From: CAZELM01 sp964512995
GTDB taxonomy: Bacteria; CSSED10-310
DNA: 64,000 bases
Direction: 5' to 3'
Assembly (NCBI GenBank): GCA_964512995.1
Contig: CAZELM010000001.1
Span: forward strand, 62,001-126,000
Of the stretch, positions 27,778 to 37,602 are shown one piece after another; positions within the stretch are counted from its first letter, which is position 1; every line of letters starts with the position of its first letter. The notes beneath the pieces were generated by a model, which saw nothing but the letters and a program-made list of their open reading frames with translations, made no database searches and was not told where the DNA came from. The position numbers were made by a program, and so were the translations under genes.

Positions 27778-28644
27778 GTGAATGAAATTTGGACTATCGG
27801 TCGTTTACTGAAGTGGACAACAGATCTTTTTACTTCCCGGCACATTCAAACACCACGGTTGGATGCAGAGATTTTATTATCGCATTCATTATGCTGTTCC
27901 CGATTGGATCTGTATCTCGATATCCTCAAGCCGGTCACTGAGGAAGAACGAGTCACTTTCCGGAAACTGGTCAAATTACGAACGCAACGGATGCCGGTGG
28001 CTTATTTAACCGGTGTGAAGGAATTCTGGTCGTTGGGTATTTCCGTGAATCGACACGTCCTGATTCCTCGACCGGAGACAGAAAAACTGGTGGAAGTGGC
28101 ACTGGATTATGCCAGACACATCGAATCCCCGGCGATCGCTGAATTAGGAACCGGATCGGGATGTATTGCCATTGCATTGGCTTCAGAATTACCCGGAGCA
28201 CGTATCTGGGCGTTGGATGATTCCGTTGAAGCTTTAGAAATTGCAAAGCAGAATGTGGTGAAATTCGACCGGTCCTCGAACATTACACTGATCAATGACT
28301 CATGGCGAACATTTTCATTCGATGCAAGGATCCCATCGCTGCATGCATTCATTTCCAATCCCCCATACATCCCAACGGCTCAACTCAGGCAACTGGCACC
28401 CGAAATCACTCGTTTTGAACCATGCCACGCATTGGATGGTGGTGAGCATGGTCTGGACAATTATCCTTTTTTGTGCAGATTGGCGATGGAACAATTGGTT
28501 TCCGGTGGATTGATCGCTGTGGAGATCGGAATGGAGCAGGGGAGAGCTGTTCAAACAATTTTCGAAGATCATGGATTCGAACATATCCAGATTGTTCCGG
28601 ATGAAACGTATCGGGATCGTGTAGTGATCGGGTTTAAAAAATAA
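27778..28644 (+). CDS. prmC: peptide chain release factor N5-glutamine methyltransferase PrmC
   Basis: SAM-dependent methylation of the GGQ glutamine of release factors. N-terminal helical substrate-binding domain (about 1-85; LDAEILLSHSL), SAM-binding motif ELGTGSGCIAIALA, LIPRPETEKLVE, and the catalytic NPPY (FISNPPYIP). 288 residues. Starts with GTG directly after the prfA stop, so it is coupled to its substrate's gene. Confidence 0.95.
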   Translation: MNEIWTIGRLLKWTTDLFTSRHIQTPRLDAEILLSHSLCCSRLDLYLDILKPVTEEERVTFRKLVKLRTQRMPVAYLTGVKEFWSLGISVNRHVLIPRPETEKLVEVALDYARHIESPAIAELGTGSGCIAIALASELPGARIWALDDSVEALEIAKQNVVKFDRSSNITLINDSWRTFSFDARIPSLHAFISNPPYIPTAQLRQLAPEITRFEPCHALDGGEHGLDNYPFLCRLAMEQLVSGGLIAVEIGMEQGRAVQTIFEDHGFEHIQIVPDETYRDRVVIGFKK

Positions 28645-28665
28645 TGAAGATGAAAGGATTTGTTG

Positions 28666-29931
28666 ATGGATGAGTTGATGATTTGGGGTGGAAAACCACT
28701 TCGTGGAACGATACATGTTTCCGGCTCTAAAAATGCTTCATTGCCTGCGATGACTGCTGCACTCATAGTTCCTGGAAAAACGCGTCTTCATAATGTTCCG
28801 GATGTTCGTGATGTCAAGGTGATGTGCGAGCTTCTCGAGCAATTGGGTGCAAGTTGGCGTCGAGATGGCGGTATGCTGGAGATAGACGCCACTACCATTC
28901 ACTCAATCGAAGCACCATATGATCTCGTTCGAACCATGCGGGCGTCCGTACTGCTTCTCGGACCGCTTCTCGCACGCTGCAAGCGTGCCAGAGTTTCTTT
29001 GCCGGGAGGCTGTGCAATTGGCACTCGACCCATCGATATCCATCTGAAAGCACTTGCGGCAATGGGTGCAGAAATCAGTCTCGATCATGGAATGGTCGAT
29101 ATCCGGGTGGATCAGTTGAAAGGAAAAGAGATCTATCTGGATTTCCCGACGCATACCGGTACAGAAAATATTATGATGGCAGCGATGGGAGCATGTGGAG
29201 AAACGATCATTTACAATGCTGCACGGGAACCCGAAGTGTCCGATCTGGCTAATTTGTTAATCGCAATGGGAGCCCGGGTTGAAGGAACTGGCACCGAAAC
29301 AATCCGGATTCAGCCACCCCAATCACTTCACCTGGAAATTGATCATCGGGTGATTCCCGATCGGATCGAGAGTGGCACCTATGCCATTGCGGCTGCCATG
29401 ACGAAGGGATCCATTGAGATTCATGGCGCAGTTGCAGAACATCTGAAGGCGGTATTGGCAAAGCTGGAGCAGACTGGAGCTGAGATCGATGTGGCTTCAC
29501 ATGGTATTTGCATTCACGGTCATGAAACGATCCGGTCGGTGGATATTCAGACTGCCGTCTTCCCTGGTTATCCGACAGATCTACAGGCTCAATTCATGGC
29601 AATGATGTGTATCGCAGATGGAGAAAGTGTTATTACTGAGACAATTTTCGAGAATCGTTTCATGCACGTGGCTGAATTACAGCGGATGGGCGCGGATATT
29701 GTGGTGAGAGGCAGAAATGCCGTTGTTCGAGGTGTTTCAGATCTTGTGGGCACCCAGGTGATGGCAACAGACCTGAGAGCCAGCGCATCTCTCGTACTTG
29801 CTGGATTGGCAGCACGAAATACCACCCAGATCCTCCGGATTTATCACCTGGACCGAGGTTATGAGAATCTGGTCGAAAAACTTGTCTCCGTCGGGGCAAA
29901 CATCGAACGTGTCAAGGGGAAAACAACGTGA
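28666..29931 (+). CDS. murA: UDP-N-acetylglucosamine 1-carboxyvinyltransferase MurA
   Basis: First committed step of peptidoglycan synthesis, transferring enolpyruvate to UDP-GlcNAc. Motifs: VSGSKNASLPAM (Lys and Asn of the active site), RASVLLLGPLLAR, and the catalytic loop LPGGCAIGTRPIDIHL with Cys116, the fosfomycin target. Later VIPDRIESGTY and GYPTDLQAQFMA. Two TTG codons precede in frame; the ATG at 28666 has AAAGG eight bases upstream and gives 421 residues. Its stop overlaps the mutS2 start (GTGA). It confirms a peptidoglycan wall. Confidence 0.96.
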   Translation: MDELMIWGGKPLRGTIHVSGSKNASLPAMTAALIVPGKTRLHNVPDVRDVKVMCELLEQLGASWRRDGGMLEIDATTIHSIEAPYDLVRTMRASVLLLGPLLARCKRARVSLPGGCAIGTRPIDIHLKALAAMGAEISLDHGMVDIRVDQLKGKEIYLDFPTHTGTENIMMAAMGACGETIIYNAAREPEVSDLANLLIAMGARVEGTGTETIRIQPPQSLHLEIDHRVIPDRIESGTYAIAAAMTKGSIEIHGAVAEHLKAVLAKLEQTGAEIDVASHGICIHGHETIRSVDIQTAVFPGYPTDLQAQFMAMMCIADGESVITETIFENRFMHVAELQRMGADIVVRGRNAVVRGVSDLVGTQVMATDLRASASLVLAGLAARNTTQILRIYHLDRGYENLVEKLVSVGANIERVKGKTT

Positions 29932-32366
29932 ATGACCATGCGTTGAATGTACTGGAATATCCGCAGCTCCTGAAGTTTTTATCCTGTTATACGCAATCCG
30001 AAACATCTCAGCAGCGTATCCTGAGTCTGAAACCCGAAACAGAATATAATCATATCCTCGTCATGTTGTCAGAGGTCCGGGAATTTCGAAGCATGATTAC
30101 AGCGTCCCATCCGATTCCTTCCTTCTCAGGACCTCCAGACCTGGAAAAAAGCCTGGATTATGCCAAAACGGAAGGCTGGACATTGCAGGCAGAAAAAATC
30201 GCCGCAATCGGGCGTATGATGGCGCAAGCTGAAGCTCTCAAAAAATGTATAATCACTGCTCCGAATGCATCGCTTCTAAAGGAAAAAGTTCGTTTAATCG
30301 TTGATCATCCGGAACTGCAAAAGGAAATTGGTTCCGCGGTCACTGATAGTGGAGACATTTTAGATACAGCATCCAGCGAATTGATACGAATCCGGCGAGC
30401 AACCCGTAAGGCTCAGGACCATATCCGGACGAAGCTGGAAGAGATGGCTGGAGAGTTTTTTAAGCTTGGGATCGCTCAGGAAGCCTTTGTGACGATCCGC
30501 CAGGATCGGTATGTCCTTCCCGTCCGATCCAGTGCGATTAAATCTGTTCCTGGAATTGTTCATGACAAATCCTCATCTGGTGCGACGGTTTTTATCGAAC
30601 CTCAGTCGATTGTCGAAGCCAACAACAACATCACCCATCTCAAAGATGACGAGCGGCGGGAGATCAAACGGATTCTCAAGCGATTGACATCATTGATCGG
30701 CAGACATGCTGATTCTTTGAAAACAACAATGGAACTTCTGATCGATTTTGATCTGATCCAATCCAAATCGCGGATGGCTGAGGAATTGCGTGCGCAGGAT
30801 ATAGAGATCTCGAAGAAGCCGGTTATCCACTTGATGAATTGTTATAATCCATTGCTGATGCTGCATCGTCACTTTTCACCGGAACCGGAAGAAAACCGCA
30901 AACCAGTCATTCCATTGGATATCTCGATTGGAGATGGTAATACGGTGCTGGTCATTACGGGTCCCAACACGGGTGGCAAAACTGTGGCACTCAAATCGAT
31001 CGGATTGACTGTTATGATGGTTCAGACCGGTATCCCTCCTGTTTGTTCTCCGGATTCCACGATTGGTGTATTCCGGGATATTTTTGCAGATATTGGTGAT
31101 GAGCAGTCATTGGAACAGTCACTATCGACATTTTCTGCTCACTTAAAGCACATCGTTCATATTGTGAATCATGCCGATGAATATGCCATGGTTCTTCTGG
31201 ATGAATTGGGTGCTGGAACAGACCCTGCTGAAGGATCAGCTTTGGGAATTGCGATTCTATCCGAGTTATTGCGAAGAAATTGCATGACCATTGCAACGAC
31301 CCATCACAACTCCATCAAAGCGTTTGCTTTCACGACTGCCGGTATTGCAAATGCAGCGATGGAATTTGACATGAAAACGCTGCAGCCGACTTACAGGATC
31401 CTGATGGGACAGATCGGTCAGTCCAATGCGTTTTCGATCGCTGCTCGTTTGGGGTTTCCAAGGTTTTTATTGGAAGAAGCTGAAAAACAGATGGAAAGCC
31501 GACCGGAGGACCTCGAGAAAATGTTGGGAATTGTCGAACAGGAACGGGAGAGCGCCAAGCGTCATCGGGTCAAGGCAGACAAAGAGCGGGAACGTGCCAG
31601 AGAATTGCGATTGGCAAGAGAAGATGTGCTCCGGAAAGCGGAGTCTGATGCAAAAAAAGTCGTACAAAAAGCGATCGAGGAATCCAAAGCGTTGCTGGTG
31701 GAAATTCACCGGGAACGCGATATACTCAAAGAAGAACTGAAAAGGCTCAGGCAAAACCAGAAAAAAAGCGATCGACAGGATTTTGAGACGAGTCCGTCTA
31801 TGAGTGATGGAGAGAGAATCCGCACACTGCAGGACAAGATTTCTGAAGTGCGAGAGAAAGCCATGTTGACTCCAGGAACGCCTTTTCATGATCAATCTCC
31901 GGTAAAAGGTTCCCATGTCTGGGTTACAGCGCTGGAAAAGGAGGGGATAGTCATCGAAGCATCAGCCAAGGATCAGATATTGGTTGATGTCTCCGGTAAA
32001 CGAATCAAGGTTCCGGTAACGCGATTGCGTCGAATGGTGAACTCGGATTCACCCGAAAAAACATCATCCGATTCAGATATGGTTCGGTTTTATTATGAGG
32101 ACAACGACGAAACGCCTCCCTTGCGATTGAATCTGATCGGAAGGACGGCGGATGTCGCCACCGATGAACTCCAGAAATATCTCGATCATGCGTTTCGGGC
32201 GCGAATACCGATCGTTACCATCGTTCATGGCTTTGGAACGGGGCGATTACAGGATGCAGTCGTGAGAGCATTGAAAAAACATCCATTTGTATCGAGGATC
32301 AGACCCGGAAATCCCGCTGAAGGTGGCGGGGGAGTTACGATTGTGGAATTAGTTTCGCAATCCTGA
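29928..32366 (+). CDS. mutS2: endonuclease MutS2
   Basis: MutS-family ATPase with nuclease domain; acts on recombination intermediates and on collided ribosomes in other bacteria. 812 residues: helical lever/clamp region (about 1-300), ATPase with Walker A GPNTGGKTVALKSIGL, Walker B YAMVLLDELGAGTDPAEG and THHN switch, a charged coiled coil (about 515-625), KOW-like region (about 640-690), and a C-terminal Smr domain (about 735-812; VHGFGTGRLQDAVVRALKKH). The LDLRG nuclease motif of many Smr domains reads LNLIGRT here, so cleavage activity is uncertain. GTG start overlapping murA. Confidence 0.95.
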   Translation: MNDHALNVLEYPQLLKFLSCYTQSETSQQRILSLKPETEYNHILVMLSEVREFRSMITASHPIPSFSGPPDLEKSLDYAKTEGWTLQAEKIAAIGRMMAQAEALKKCIITAPNASLLKEKVRLIVDHPELQKEIGSAVTDSGDILDTASSELIRIRRATRKAQDHIRTKLEEMAGEFFKLGIAQEAFVTIRQDRYVLPVRSSAIKSVPGIVHDKSSSGATVFIEPQSIVEANNNITHLKDDERREIKRILKRLTSLIGRHADSLKTTMELLIDFDLIQSKSRMAEELRAQDIEISKKPVIHLMNCYNPLLMLHRHFSPEPEENRKPVIPLDISIGDGNTVLVITGPNTGGKTVALKSIGLTVMMVQTGIPPVCSPDSTIGVFRDIFADIGDEQSLEQSLSTFSAHLKHIVHIVNHADEYAMVLLDELGAGTDPAEGSALGIAILSELLRRNCMTIATTHHNSIKAFAFTTAGIANAAMEFDMKTLQPTYRILMGQIGQSNAFSIAARLGFPRFLLEEAEKQMESRPEDLEKMLGIVEQERESAKRHRVKADKERERARELRLAREDVLRKAESDAKKVVQKAIEESKALLVEIHRERDILKEELKRLRQNQKKSDRQDFETSPSMSDGERIRTLQDKISEVREKAMLTPGTPFHDQSPVKGSHVWVTALEKEGIVIEASAKDQILVDVSGKRIKVPVTRLRRMVNSDSPEKTSSDSDMVRFYYEDNDETPPLRLNLIGRTADVATDELQKYLDHAFRARIPIVTIVHGFGTGRLQDAVVRALKKHPFVSRIRPGNPAEGGGGVTIVELVSQS

Positions 32367-32395
32367 TCAGAAAAGCATTTCGGGATTCTGATGAT

Positions 32396-34219
32396 ATGAC
32401 AGGCAAGATTACTCCAGAACTTCTCGAGCGTATTCGAGACCGGGTCGATATTCAACGATTAATCGGTGAATATGTACCCCTCAAACGTGCCGGCAGGACG
32501 TTTAAAGGTCTCTGTCCGTTTCATAAAGAAAAAACACCATCTTTCATCGTGAATCCAGAACGGCAGATTTTTAAATGTTTCGGATGTGGTGAAAGTGGAG
32601 ATATCATAACGTTTTTAATGAAGTATGACGGCATCCCGTTCATGGAAGCCGTTGAGCGGTTGGCCAGAATGGCGGGTGTCACACTGCCGAATGAAGATAC
32701 CGTTCCCAATCAGAAGAAATCACAGAAAAACCAACTGATGAACCTGCTTCGGGATGCGCAGAACATTTTTCATTCCACACTTCTGAGTTTCGATGGTAAG
32801 CATGCTCGTGAATATCTGGAACGCCGAGGACTCGATGATCGGCTGATTCGGGAATATCAATTGGGTTTCGCTCCGGATGAGTGGACGTTTCTTTTACCAC
32901 GATTGATGAAAAAGAATGCAACGCCCCATCAACTCGAATCGGCAGGACTTGTCGTGAAAAATCGGGATGGTGATGGATACCATGATCGTTTCCGGAATCG
33001 GATCATTTTTCCGATTCGGGAACACCGGGAAGGGCATGTTGTCGGTTTTGGGGGAAGGACACTGGGAGATGATCCTGCCAAATACCTGAACACACCGGAA
33101 ACCGAGGTATACAAGAAAAGCAAGATACTTTATGGTTTATGGGAGGCTTTACCCGCGATCCGTAAAAGCCGGGAAGTGATTATAGTGGAAGGATATTTTG
33201 ATCGGATATCACTCGATCGTGTTGGTGTGAAAAATTGTGTCGCGCCATGTGGAACCGCTTTGACTTCTGATCAGATTCGGATATTGAAGCAGACGGCGCT
33301 GAAGATGATTCTGTTATTCGATGCGGATTCTGCTGGAATCAATGCGACTCATCGGGCATTGGAGTTGACTTTGGGGGCCGGCTTGGAATCCGTTGCGGTA
33401 CCTTTGCCAGTAGGAAAAGATCCCGATGATGTCGTTAAGGAAGTCGGCTTATCGGGGATTCAAAACCTCATGACGAGAGGAAAACACGCATTGGATTTTC
33501 TGATTAGTGTGAAACAACAGCAATTTTCAGAGAATACGACTCATGCAAGACGGCGTATCATCGAAGAAATGCTCCCCTTTTTGATGGCTGTTGATAATTC
33601 GATTGATCGAGGAACCTATATATCTCGAATTGCGGAATTAATTGGTGTGCCTGACACCTCGATTGTGGAACTGCTTCGCAGGAGAAGCATGAAAAAAAAT
33701 TCGCCTGGAAACGCGATTCCATCTGTCAGAACCAATAATGAAATGCCGGCAGAGCGCTTGGATCCCCGAGAAAGAGACTTCTTTATCTTTCTGTTGTTGA
33801 ATCCAAAAATATTGGCGCAGGCTTATCATCTTGTCGCAACGCACATGATGATCACGAACCAGGGAAAGATGCTGTATCAAATTTTAATCGATCATTTTTC
33901 TCAGGGAGAGCCGATTAAAGGATCCAGTTTGCTCGACCTGATTCCAAACCAGAATCTGAAGGAAGAAGTATCAACGCTGATGATGGATTCATCCGCTGGT
34001 CAGAGATTGATTTCATCATCTCCTGAAATGATTCTGGAAGCCCTGCATTCGGATTTTTTTCGATTCCATCTCAAAGCACAACTGGGAAGACTAAGTGAGG
34101 AGATCCGGCGTACGGAAAGTGACGGCCGAGATATCACGCCGCTGTTGACTCAGAAAATGGATATTCTTCGTCAATTGAAGAGCCTTGGGGAATCACGGAC
34201 AAAGCTGACATTGGAATGA
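32396..34219 (+). CDS. dnaG: DNA primase
   Basis: Synthesises RNA primers for replication. N-terminal CHC2 zinc finger with Cys40, His43, Cys61 and Cys64 (CPFH ... CFGC); catalytic core with VVGFGGRTL, and Toprim domain with VEGYFDRISL and LLFDADSAG; C-terminal helicase-interaction helices (about 440-607). 607 residues is normal. Begins 29 bp after mutS2. No rpsU or rpoD flanks it, so it is not in the classical macromolecular-synthesis operon. Confidence 0.96.
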   Translation: MTGKITPELLERIRDRVDIQRLIGEYVPLKRAGRTFKGLCPFHKEKTPSFIVNPERQIFKCFGCGESGDIITFLMKYDGIPFMEAVERLARMAGVTLPNEDTVPNQKKSQKNQLMNLLRDAQNIFHSTLLSFDGKHAREYLERRGLDDRLIREYQLGFAPDEWTFLLPRLMKKNATPHQLESAGLVVKNRDGDGYHDRFRNRIIFPIREHREGHVVGFGGRTLGDDPAKYLNTPETEVYKKSKILYGLWEALPAIRKSREVIIVEGYFDRISLDRVGVKNCVAPCGTALTSDQIRILKQTALKMILLFDADSAGINATHRALELTLGAGLESVAVPLPVGKDPDDVVKEVGLSGIQNLMTRGKHALDFLISVKQQQFSENTTHARRRIIEEMLPFLMAVDNSIDRGTYISRIAELIGVPDTSIVELLRRRSMKKNSPGNAIPSVRTNNEMPAERLDPRERDFFIFLLLNPKILAQAYHLVATHMMITNQGKMLYQILIDHFSQGEPIKGSSLLDLIPNQNLKEEVSTLMMDSSAGQRLISSSPEMILEALHSDFFRFHLKAQLGRLSEEIRRTESDGRDITPLLTQKMDILRQLKSLGESRTKLTLE

Positions 34220-34365
34220 GCGAGTCCGAACACGGGCGATCACCTGGATTTATATCAGCACAGTCGATTGAATCTTTCGGCATACATTGACGGTATTGGC
34301 ACAGAAAAATAGAACGAGATTATTGGAGACAACGCAAGGGAACTCATTATGAGCCTATTTGATTC

Positions 34366-34394
34366 TTGACTCGGATCATGCATCATGATACTCT
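34366..34394 (+). promoter_or_regulatory. tRNA-Met promoter
   Basis: TTGACT (34366-34371), a 17-bp spacer and TACTCT (34389-34394) lie 11 bp before the tRNA gene, the right distance for a start just upstream of the mature 5' end. The 186-bp gap from dnaG to the tRNA holds nothing else I can support. Confidence 0.5.
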
Positions 34395-34405
34395 CTATTT
34401 CCCTC

Positions 34406-34479
34406 GGGCCCATAGCTCAGTTTGGTAGAGCTACCGGCTCATAACCGGTTGGTCGTAGGTTCGAGTCCTACTGGGCCCA
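34406..34479 (+). tRNA. tRNA-Met (CAT anticodon)
   Basis: Cloverleaf is complete: acceptor GGGCCCA/TGGGCCC, D arm with GCTC/GAGC, anticodon stem ACCGG/CCGGT with loop CTCATAA (anticodon CAT), T arm GTAGG-TTCGAGT-CCTAC. Discriminator A; CCA is not encoded. The G1-C72 pair and the lack of three G-C pairs in the anticodon stem argue against an initiator. It could also be a tRNA-Ile2 read through lysidine; elongator Met or Ile2 cannot be separated by eye. Confidence 0.93.
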
Positions 34480-34548
34480 AACTTTTTTTAGGAGGCAGTA
34501 ATCGTTGATTCTACTGATCCGGGAAAGTTCCATCATGATCAATGGTAA

Positions 34549-34582
34549 GGGTGTATCAGCAGTGATACACCCTTTTTTTTTT
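34549..34582 (+). terminator. strong intrinsic terminator between tRNA-Met and zinc-ribbon gene
   Basis: A perfect 10-bp stem GGGTGTATCA/TGATACACCC with a 4-base loop is followed by ten T residues. It lies 70 bp after the tRNA and only 17 bp before the next start codon, overlapping that gene's leader. It can end the tRNA transcript, but its closeness to the next ribosome site makes an attenuator role possible. Confidence 0.9.
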
Positions 34583-34599
34583 GATAGAAAGGGGATATT

Positions 34600-35316
34600 T
34601 TGGATAACATCTTGGATGATCTGATTTATAAACAAAAACTCGATCTGGAAATCGACGGTCGAGCCCGGAAATGCAACAGCATTCCAGTGGAAATATCTAC
34701 ATTGGATCGCCAATTGGATGATGCCAAACAGCGGGTTGATAAAATTCAATCTGCTATCCAGAGCACGAACGAAAAAATCCGAAAAAATGAAGGTGCAATC
34801 AAGGAGTGTAAAGAGCAGCAGGAAAAATATCGGGGTCAATTATTCAAGCTCAAAACCAACCGCGAATATCAGACAATGAATAGTGAGATCCAGTTGCTGA
34901 ATGAAAAGATATCCAAATTTGAGACGGATATACTGGAGTTGATGGAAGAAGCTGATCGGTGGCGGCTGGAACTGAAAACGGCAGAAACAACTCTTAGCCA
35001 GGAGAGGTTGACTGTATTAGAGAAAAAAAAGGAACTTCAAGAGGTCCTGGAAACTGAAAAGAGACAATTGTCGGATATCGAGCAGTTGCGTGAGGCATTG
35101 GTATCACGGCTGGATGTTGAGGTTATGGAAAAGTATGCCAGAATCCAGAAAAAACGCGGAACTGCGGTTGCAGAGATTGTCTCGGGTAATTGTGGCGGAT
35201 GCTATGTAAAAGTCCGACCTCAAATTGCTGCACTGGTACGGGCGAATGATAGTTTGATAAATTGTGAGGAGTGTGGTCGATTTCTGTTCTGGTCTGATGT
35301 TTCAGATAAGAATTAA
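34600..35316 (+). CDS. coiled-coil C4-type zinc-ribbon protein (DUF164/CdsZ-like)
   Basis: 238-residue protein with a long antiparallel coiled coil (about 10-180) and a C-terminal four-Cys zinc ribbon (NCGGCYV ... CEECGRF). This family has been called DUF164, FlgZ or CdsZ and is thought to bind other complexes or RNA; no firm general role is known. TTG start with AAAGGGG six bases upstream. Upstream lies a perfect terminator hairpin, so its own promoter or read-through is needed. Converges with the RNase R gene, 8 bp apart. Confidence 0.88.
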   Translation: MDNILDDLIYKQKLDLEIDGRARKCNSIPVEISTLDRQLDDAKQRVDKIQSAIQSTNEKIRKNEGAIKECKEQQEKYRGQLFKLKTNREYQTMNSEIQLLNEKISKFETDILELMEEADRWRLELKTAETTLSQERLTVLEKKKELQEVLETEKRQLSDIEQLREALVSRLDVEVMEKYARIQKKRGTAVAEIVSGNCGGCYVKVRPQIAALVRANDSLINCEECGRFLFWSDVSDKN

Positions 35317-35324
35317 AAAGGTTC

Positions 35325-37445
35325 TTAATATGGGTCCGCTAGCGTGAAATCCATGATACTGCGATCCATATCCGCTAAAACTGCCTTGACTCGGACAACG
35401 ACCCCGGGTGCTAAAATTACTTTTCGATCTGGACTGATGAGTGCCTGTCGCACTGGATCAAATCGAAAGTAATTTTTTAACCGATGGGCGGGAATCAATC
35501 CATCGATAAACGGCTCATCAATCTCAATAAACGCACCAAATTTTTCAACATGTGTGATAGTGGCTGGAAATGTATATCCGATTTTATCAGCCATGAACCG
35601 AATTTTCTGTATTTTTATCGCTTCCCATTCTGCTTCCTGAGCCAATCGTTCACGTTCTGAAAGCCATTTCCCACGTTCCTCGAGCGCAGAGGCGTTTTGG
35701 GGGTGATACCCAGGCACTCCCAATGCTGCCTTTACCGACCGATGAACTTCCAGGTCGGGATATCGGCGGATCGGAGAGGTGAATTGAGTATATGTTGAAA
35801 GTGCGAGGCCGAAATGCCCTCGTTTTACGCCGCTGTATGTTGCTCGACGCATGGCTCGCAGGATTTGATATGAGGCGATGGATCGAACAGGTCCGGAATC
35901 GATCTGTTTCAAAAATTCACGAACTTCGGTGGGATCCAGTGGATTGTTGGGTGGTGCCAATCCCAATCCTGCCAGCGCTGATTTCAGGTCATTGATCTCT
36001 CCATAATCAGGTGGTTCGTGGACACGACGCAAGTATGGTGTCCTGGATTCATCGAGAAATCCGGCCACGACAACATTGGCTGCGATCATGAACTCCTCGA
36101 TAGTCTGCTCGGCAATACTTCTTTGCTTTTTCAGAATGTTGATGATTGTGCCACGGCTGTCGAACATGAAATAGGGTTCCGGCATGTCTAAATCCAAAAC
36201 ACCCCGCTTCACTCGTAAAAGCAGGAACAATTGGCAGAGTTCTGCGAGAGATCGACAGAGTGCCTGAACGTCCATGGGAATATCCGGGATCACCTCCCCT
36301 TTGGAAGCTCGGAGGAATTGATCATAGGTCAGGCGGCATCGGGATCGGATGATGCTCGGAGTGCATTTCCCGGAAATGATCTGTCCTTCCTTGTCACAAG
36401 TAATCCACACTGTCATGGCCAGCCGATCCTGATCTGGGGTCAGGGAGCAGATATCGGTTGCGAGACGATCCGGTAACATATGAAATGCACGGTCCGGAAA
36501 ATATACGGTTGTTCCCCGGATGTACGCTTCGTGATCGATTGCCGATCCTTCGCGTACATAATAACTCACATCTGCAATATGCACACCGAGCAGGTACCCT
36601 TCCGGAGTGGTTTCCAGAGAGAGCGCATCATCAAAATCCTTTGCGTCCGGTGGATCGACTGTGATGGTTATCAGATTTCGCAAATCTTCACGAAATGACG
36701 ATTCATCAGGAATCTCCTGAATTGGCACTTCCAGGGCTTCCAATTGGGAAGTTTTTGAGGAGCAGGTATGAATCCGGTACTTCGTGGCAATGATCTGGGA
36801 TTGAACACCCGGGGCATGTCGCTCACCCAATACGCCGATGATGGTCCCGGTGAGTTTACGGCTGTTTTTTTGGGGAGGATTGACAATCACGGTAACAACC
36901 TGACCATCGAGGGACTCTGATGAATCGGATATATTCAGCTTCGGAATGTAAATCTCCGATGATGTACGAGGATCCAACGGAACGATCATTCCATTTCCGT
37001 TATTATGGAGATAATAACCCAGTATGGGATCCCGTCGGCGCTCCAGGACTTTCACCTGATACTTTATAGCGGGATGCCGGCTATGTCGCACCGGTATCAT
37101 TTCGATGTGGTCACCATCCACGAGCAAGTCTGCATCAGATTTTCTGATTCTGATTTTGGAATTGTCGATATCGGATATCATATCGCCGGATCCTGAAAAT
37201 TTTCGTTTAAAAATACCTGTTTGGCGATTGGTCTTCTGCTGAAGTGCAAATGTATGACGGTCTATCCGATGGGTGATCCCCTGATTTTCGAGCCTTCGCA
37301 ATATGGTCCAGACCAGATGGCTGTTCGAGGGTTGGATATTGAGTTGTTGAATGATGGCGGATGGCGTTGTTCCATGGAGTGATCGGCCGAGGATACCTAC
37401 TATTTTTTGAACCAAGGTGTCTGATTGCTTCTTTTTTCTTGACAA
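35325..37445 (-). CDS. rnr: ribonuclease R (RNB family)
   Basis: Processive 3'-to-5' exoribonuclease for structured RNA. N-terminal winged-helix and OB cold-shock domains (about 1-230), RNB catalytic domain with ITVDPPDAKDFDDALS (metal-binding aspartates), GVHIADVSYYV, YPDLEVHRSV, and a C-terminal S1 domain (about 625-700; TITHVEKFGAFIEI). 706 residues fits RNase R rather than RNase II. TTG start with TAGGAGGG upstream. No smpB or tmRNA gene, its frequent partners, is visible here. Confidence 0.95.
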   Translation of the reverse strand: MSRKKKQSDTLVQKIVGILGRSLHGTTPSAIIQQLNIQPSNSHLVWTILRRLENQGITHRIDRHTFALQQKTNRQTGIFKRKFSGSGDMISDIDNSKIRIRKSDADLLVDGDHIEMIPVRHSRHPAIKYQVKVLERRRDPILGYYLHNNGNGMIVPLDPRTSSEIYIPKLNISDSSESLDGQVVTVIVNPPQKNSRKLTGTIIGVLGERHAPGVQSQIIATKYRIHTCSSKTSQLEALEVPIQEIPDESSFREDLRNLITITVDPPDAKDFDDALSLETTPEGYLLGVHIADVSYYVREGSAIDHEAYIRGTTVYFPDRAFHMLPDRLATDICSLTPDQDRLAMTVWITCDKEGQIISGKCTPSIIRSRCRLTYDQFLRASKGEVIPDIPMDVQALCRSLAELCQLFLLLRVKRGVLDLDMPEPYFMFDSRGTIINILKKQRSIAEQTIEEFMIAANVVVAGFLDESRTPYLRRVHEPPDYGEINDLKSALAGLGLAPPNNPLDPTEVREFLKQIDSGPVRSIASYQILRAMRRATYSGVKRGHFGLALSTYTQFTSPIRRYPDLEVHRSVKAALGVPGYHPQNASALEERGKWLSERERLAQEAEWEAIKIQKIRFMADKIGYTFPATITHVEKFGAFIEIDEPFIDGLIPAHRLKNYFRFDPVRQALISPDRKVILAPGVVVRVKAVLADMDRSIMDFTLADPY

Positions 37446-37471
37446 ATTGCCCTCCTAACTATCAATATACT
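37439..37471 (+). promoter_or_regulatory. possible tRNA-Leu promoter
   Basis: A perfect TTGACA (37439-37444) overlaps the rnr start on the other strand, and TATACT (37466-37471) lies 15 bp before the tRNA. The 21-bp spacer between them is longer than optimal, so one of the two elements may be incidental. Confidence 0.35.
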
Positions 37472-37485
37472 TCTGTTCCGGTTTT

Positions 37486-37569
37486 GCCGAAGTGGTGGAA
37501 TTGGCAGACACGCTAGGTTCAGGGTCTAGTGGGCGCAAGCCTGTGGGGGTTCGAGTCCCCCCTTCGGCA
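37486..37569 (+). tRNA. tRNA-Leu (CAG anticodon)
   Basis: 84-nt class II tRNA with acceptor GCCGAAG/CTTCGGC, anticodon stem CTAGG/TCTAG and loop TTCAGGG (anticodon CAG), an extra arm (TGGGCGCAAGCCTG region) and T arm GGGGG-TTCGAGT-CCCCC. Discriminator A as expected for leucine; CCA is not encoded. Located between divergent rnr and the 3' end of the PEGA/PDZ gene. Confidence 0.95.
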
Positions 37570-37602
37570 TTAAAACATAAATAACAAGAGAATAAATTCA
37601 AA

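Noticed and set aside
34406..34479. initiator tRNA-Met
   Set aside because: It has a G1-C72 pair and lacks the three G-C pairs in the anticodon stem.
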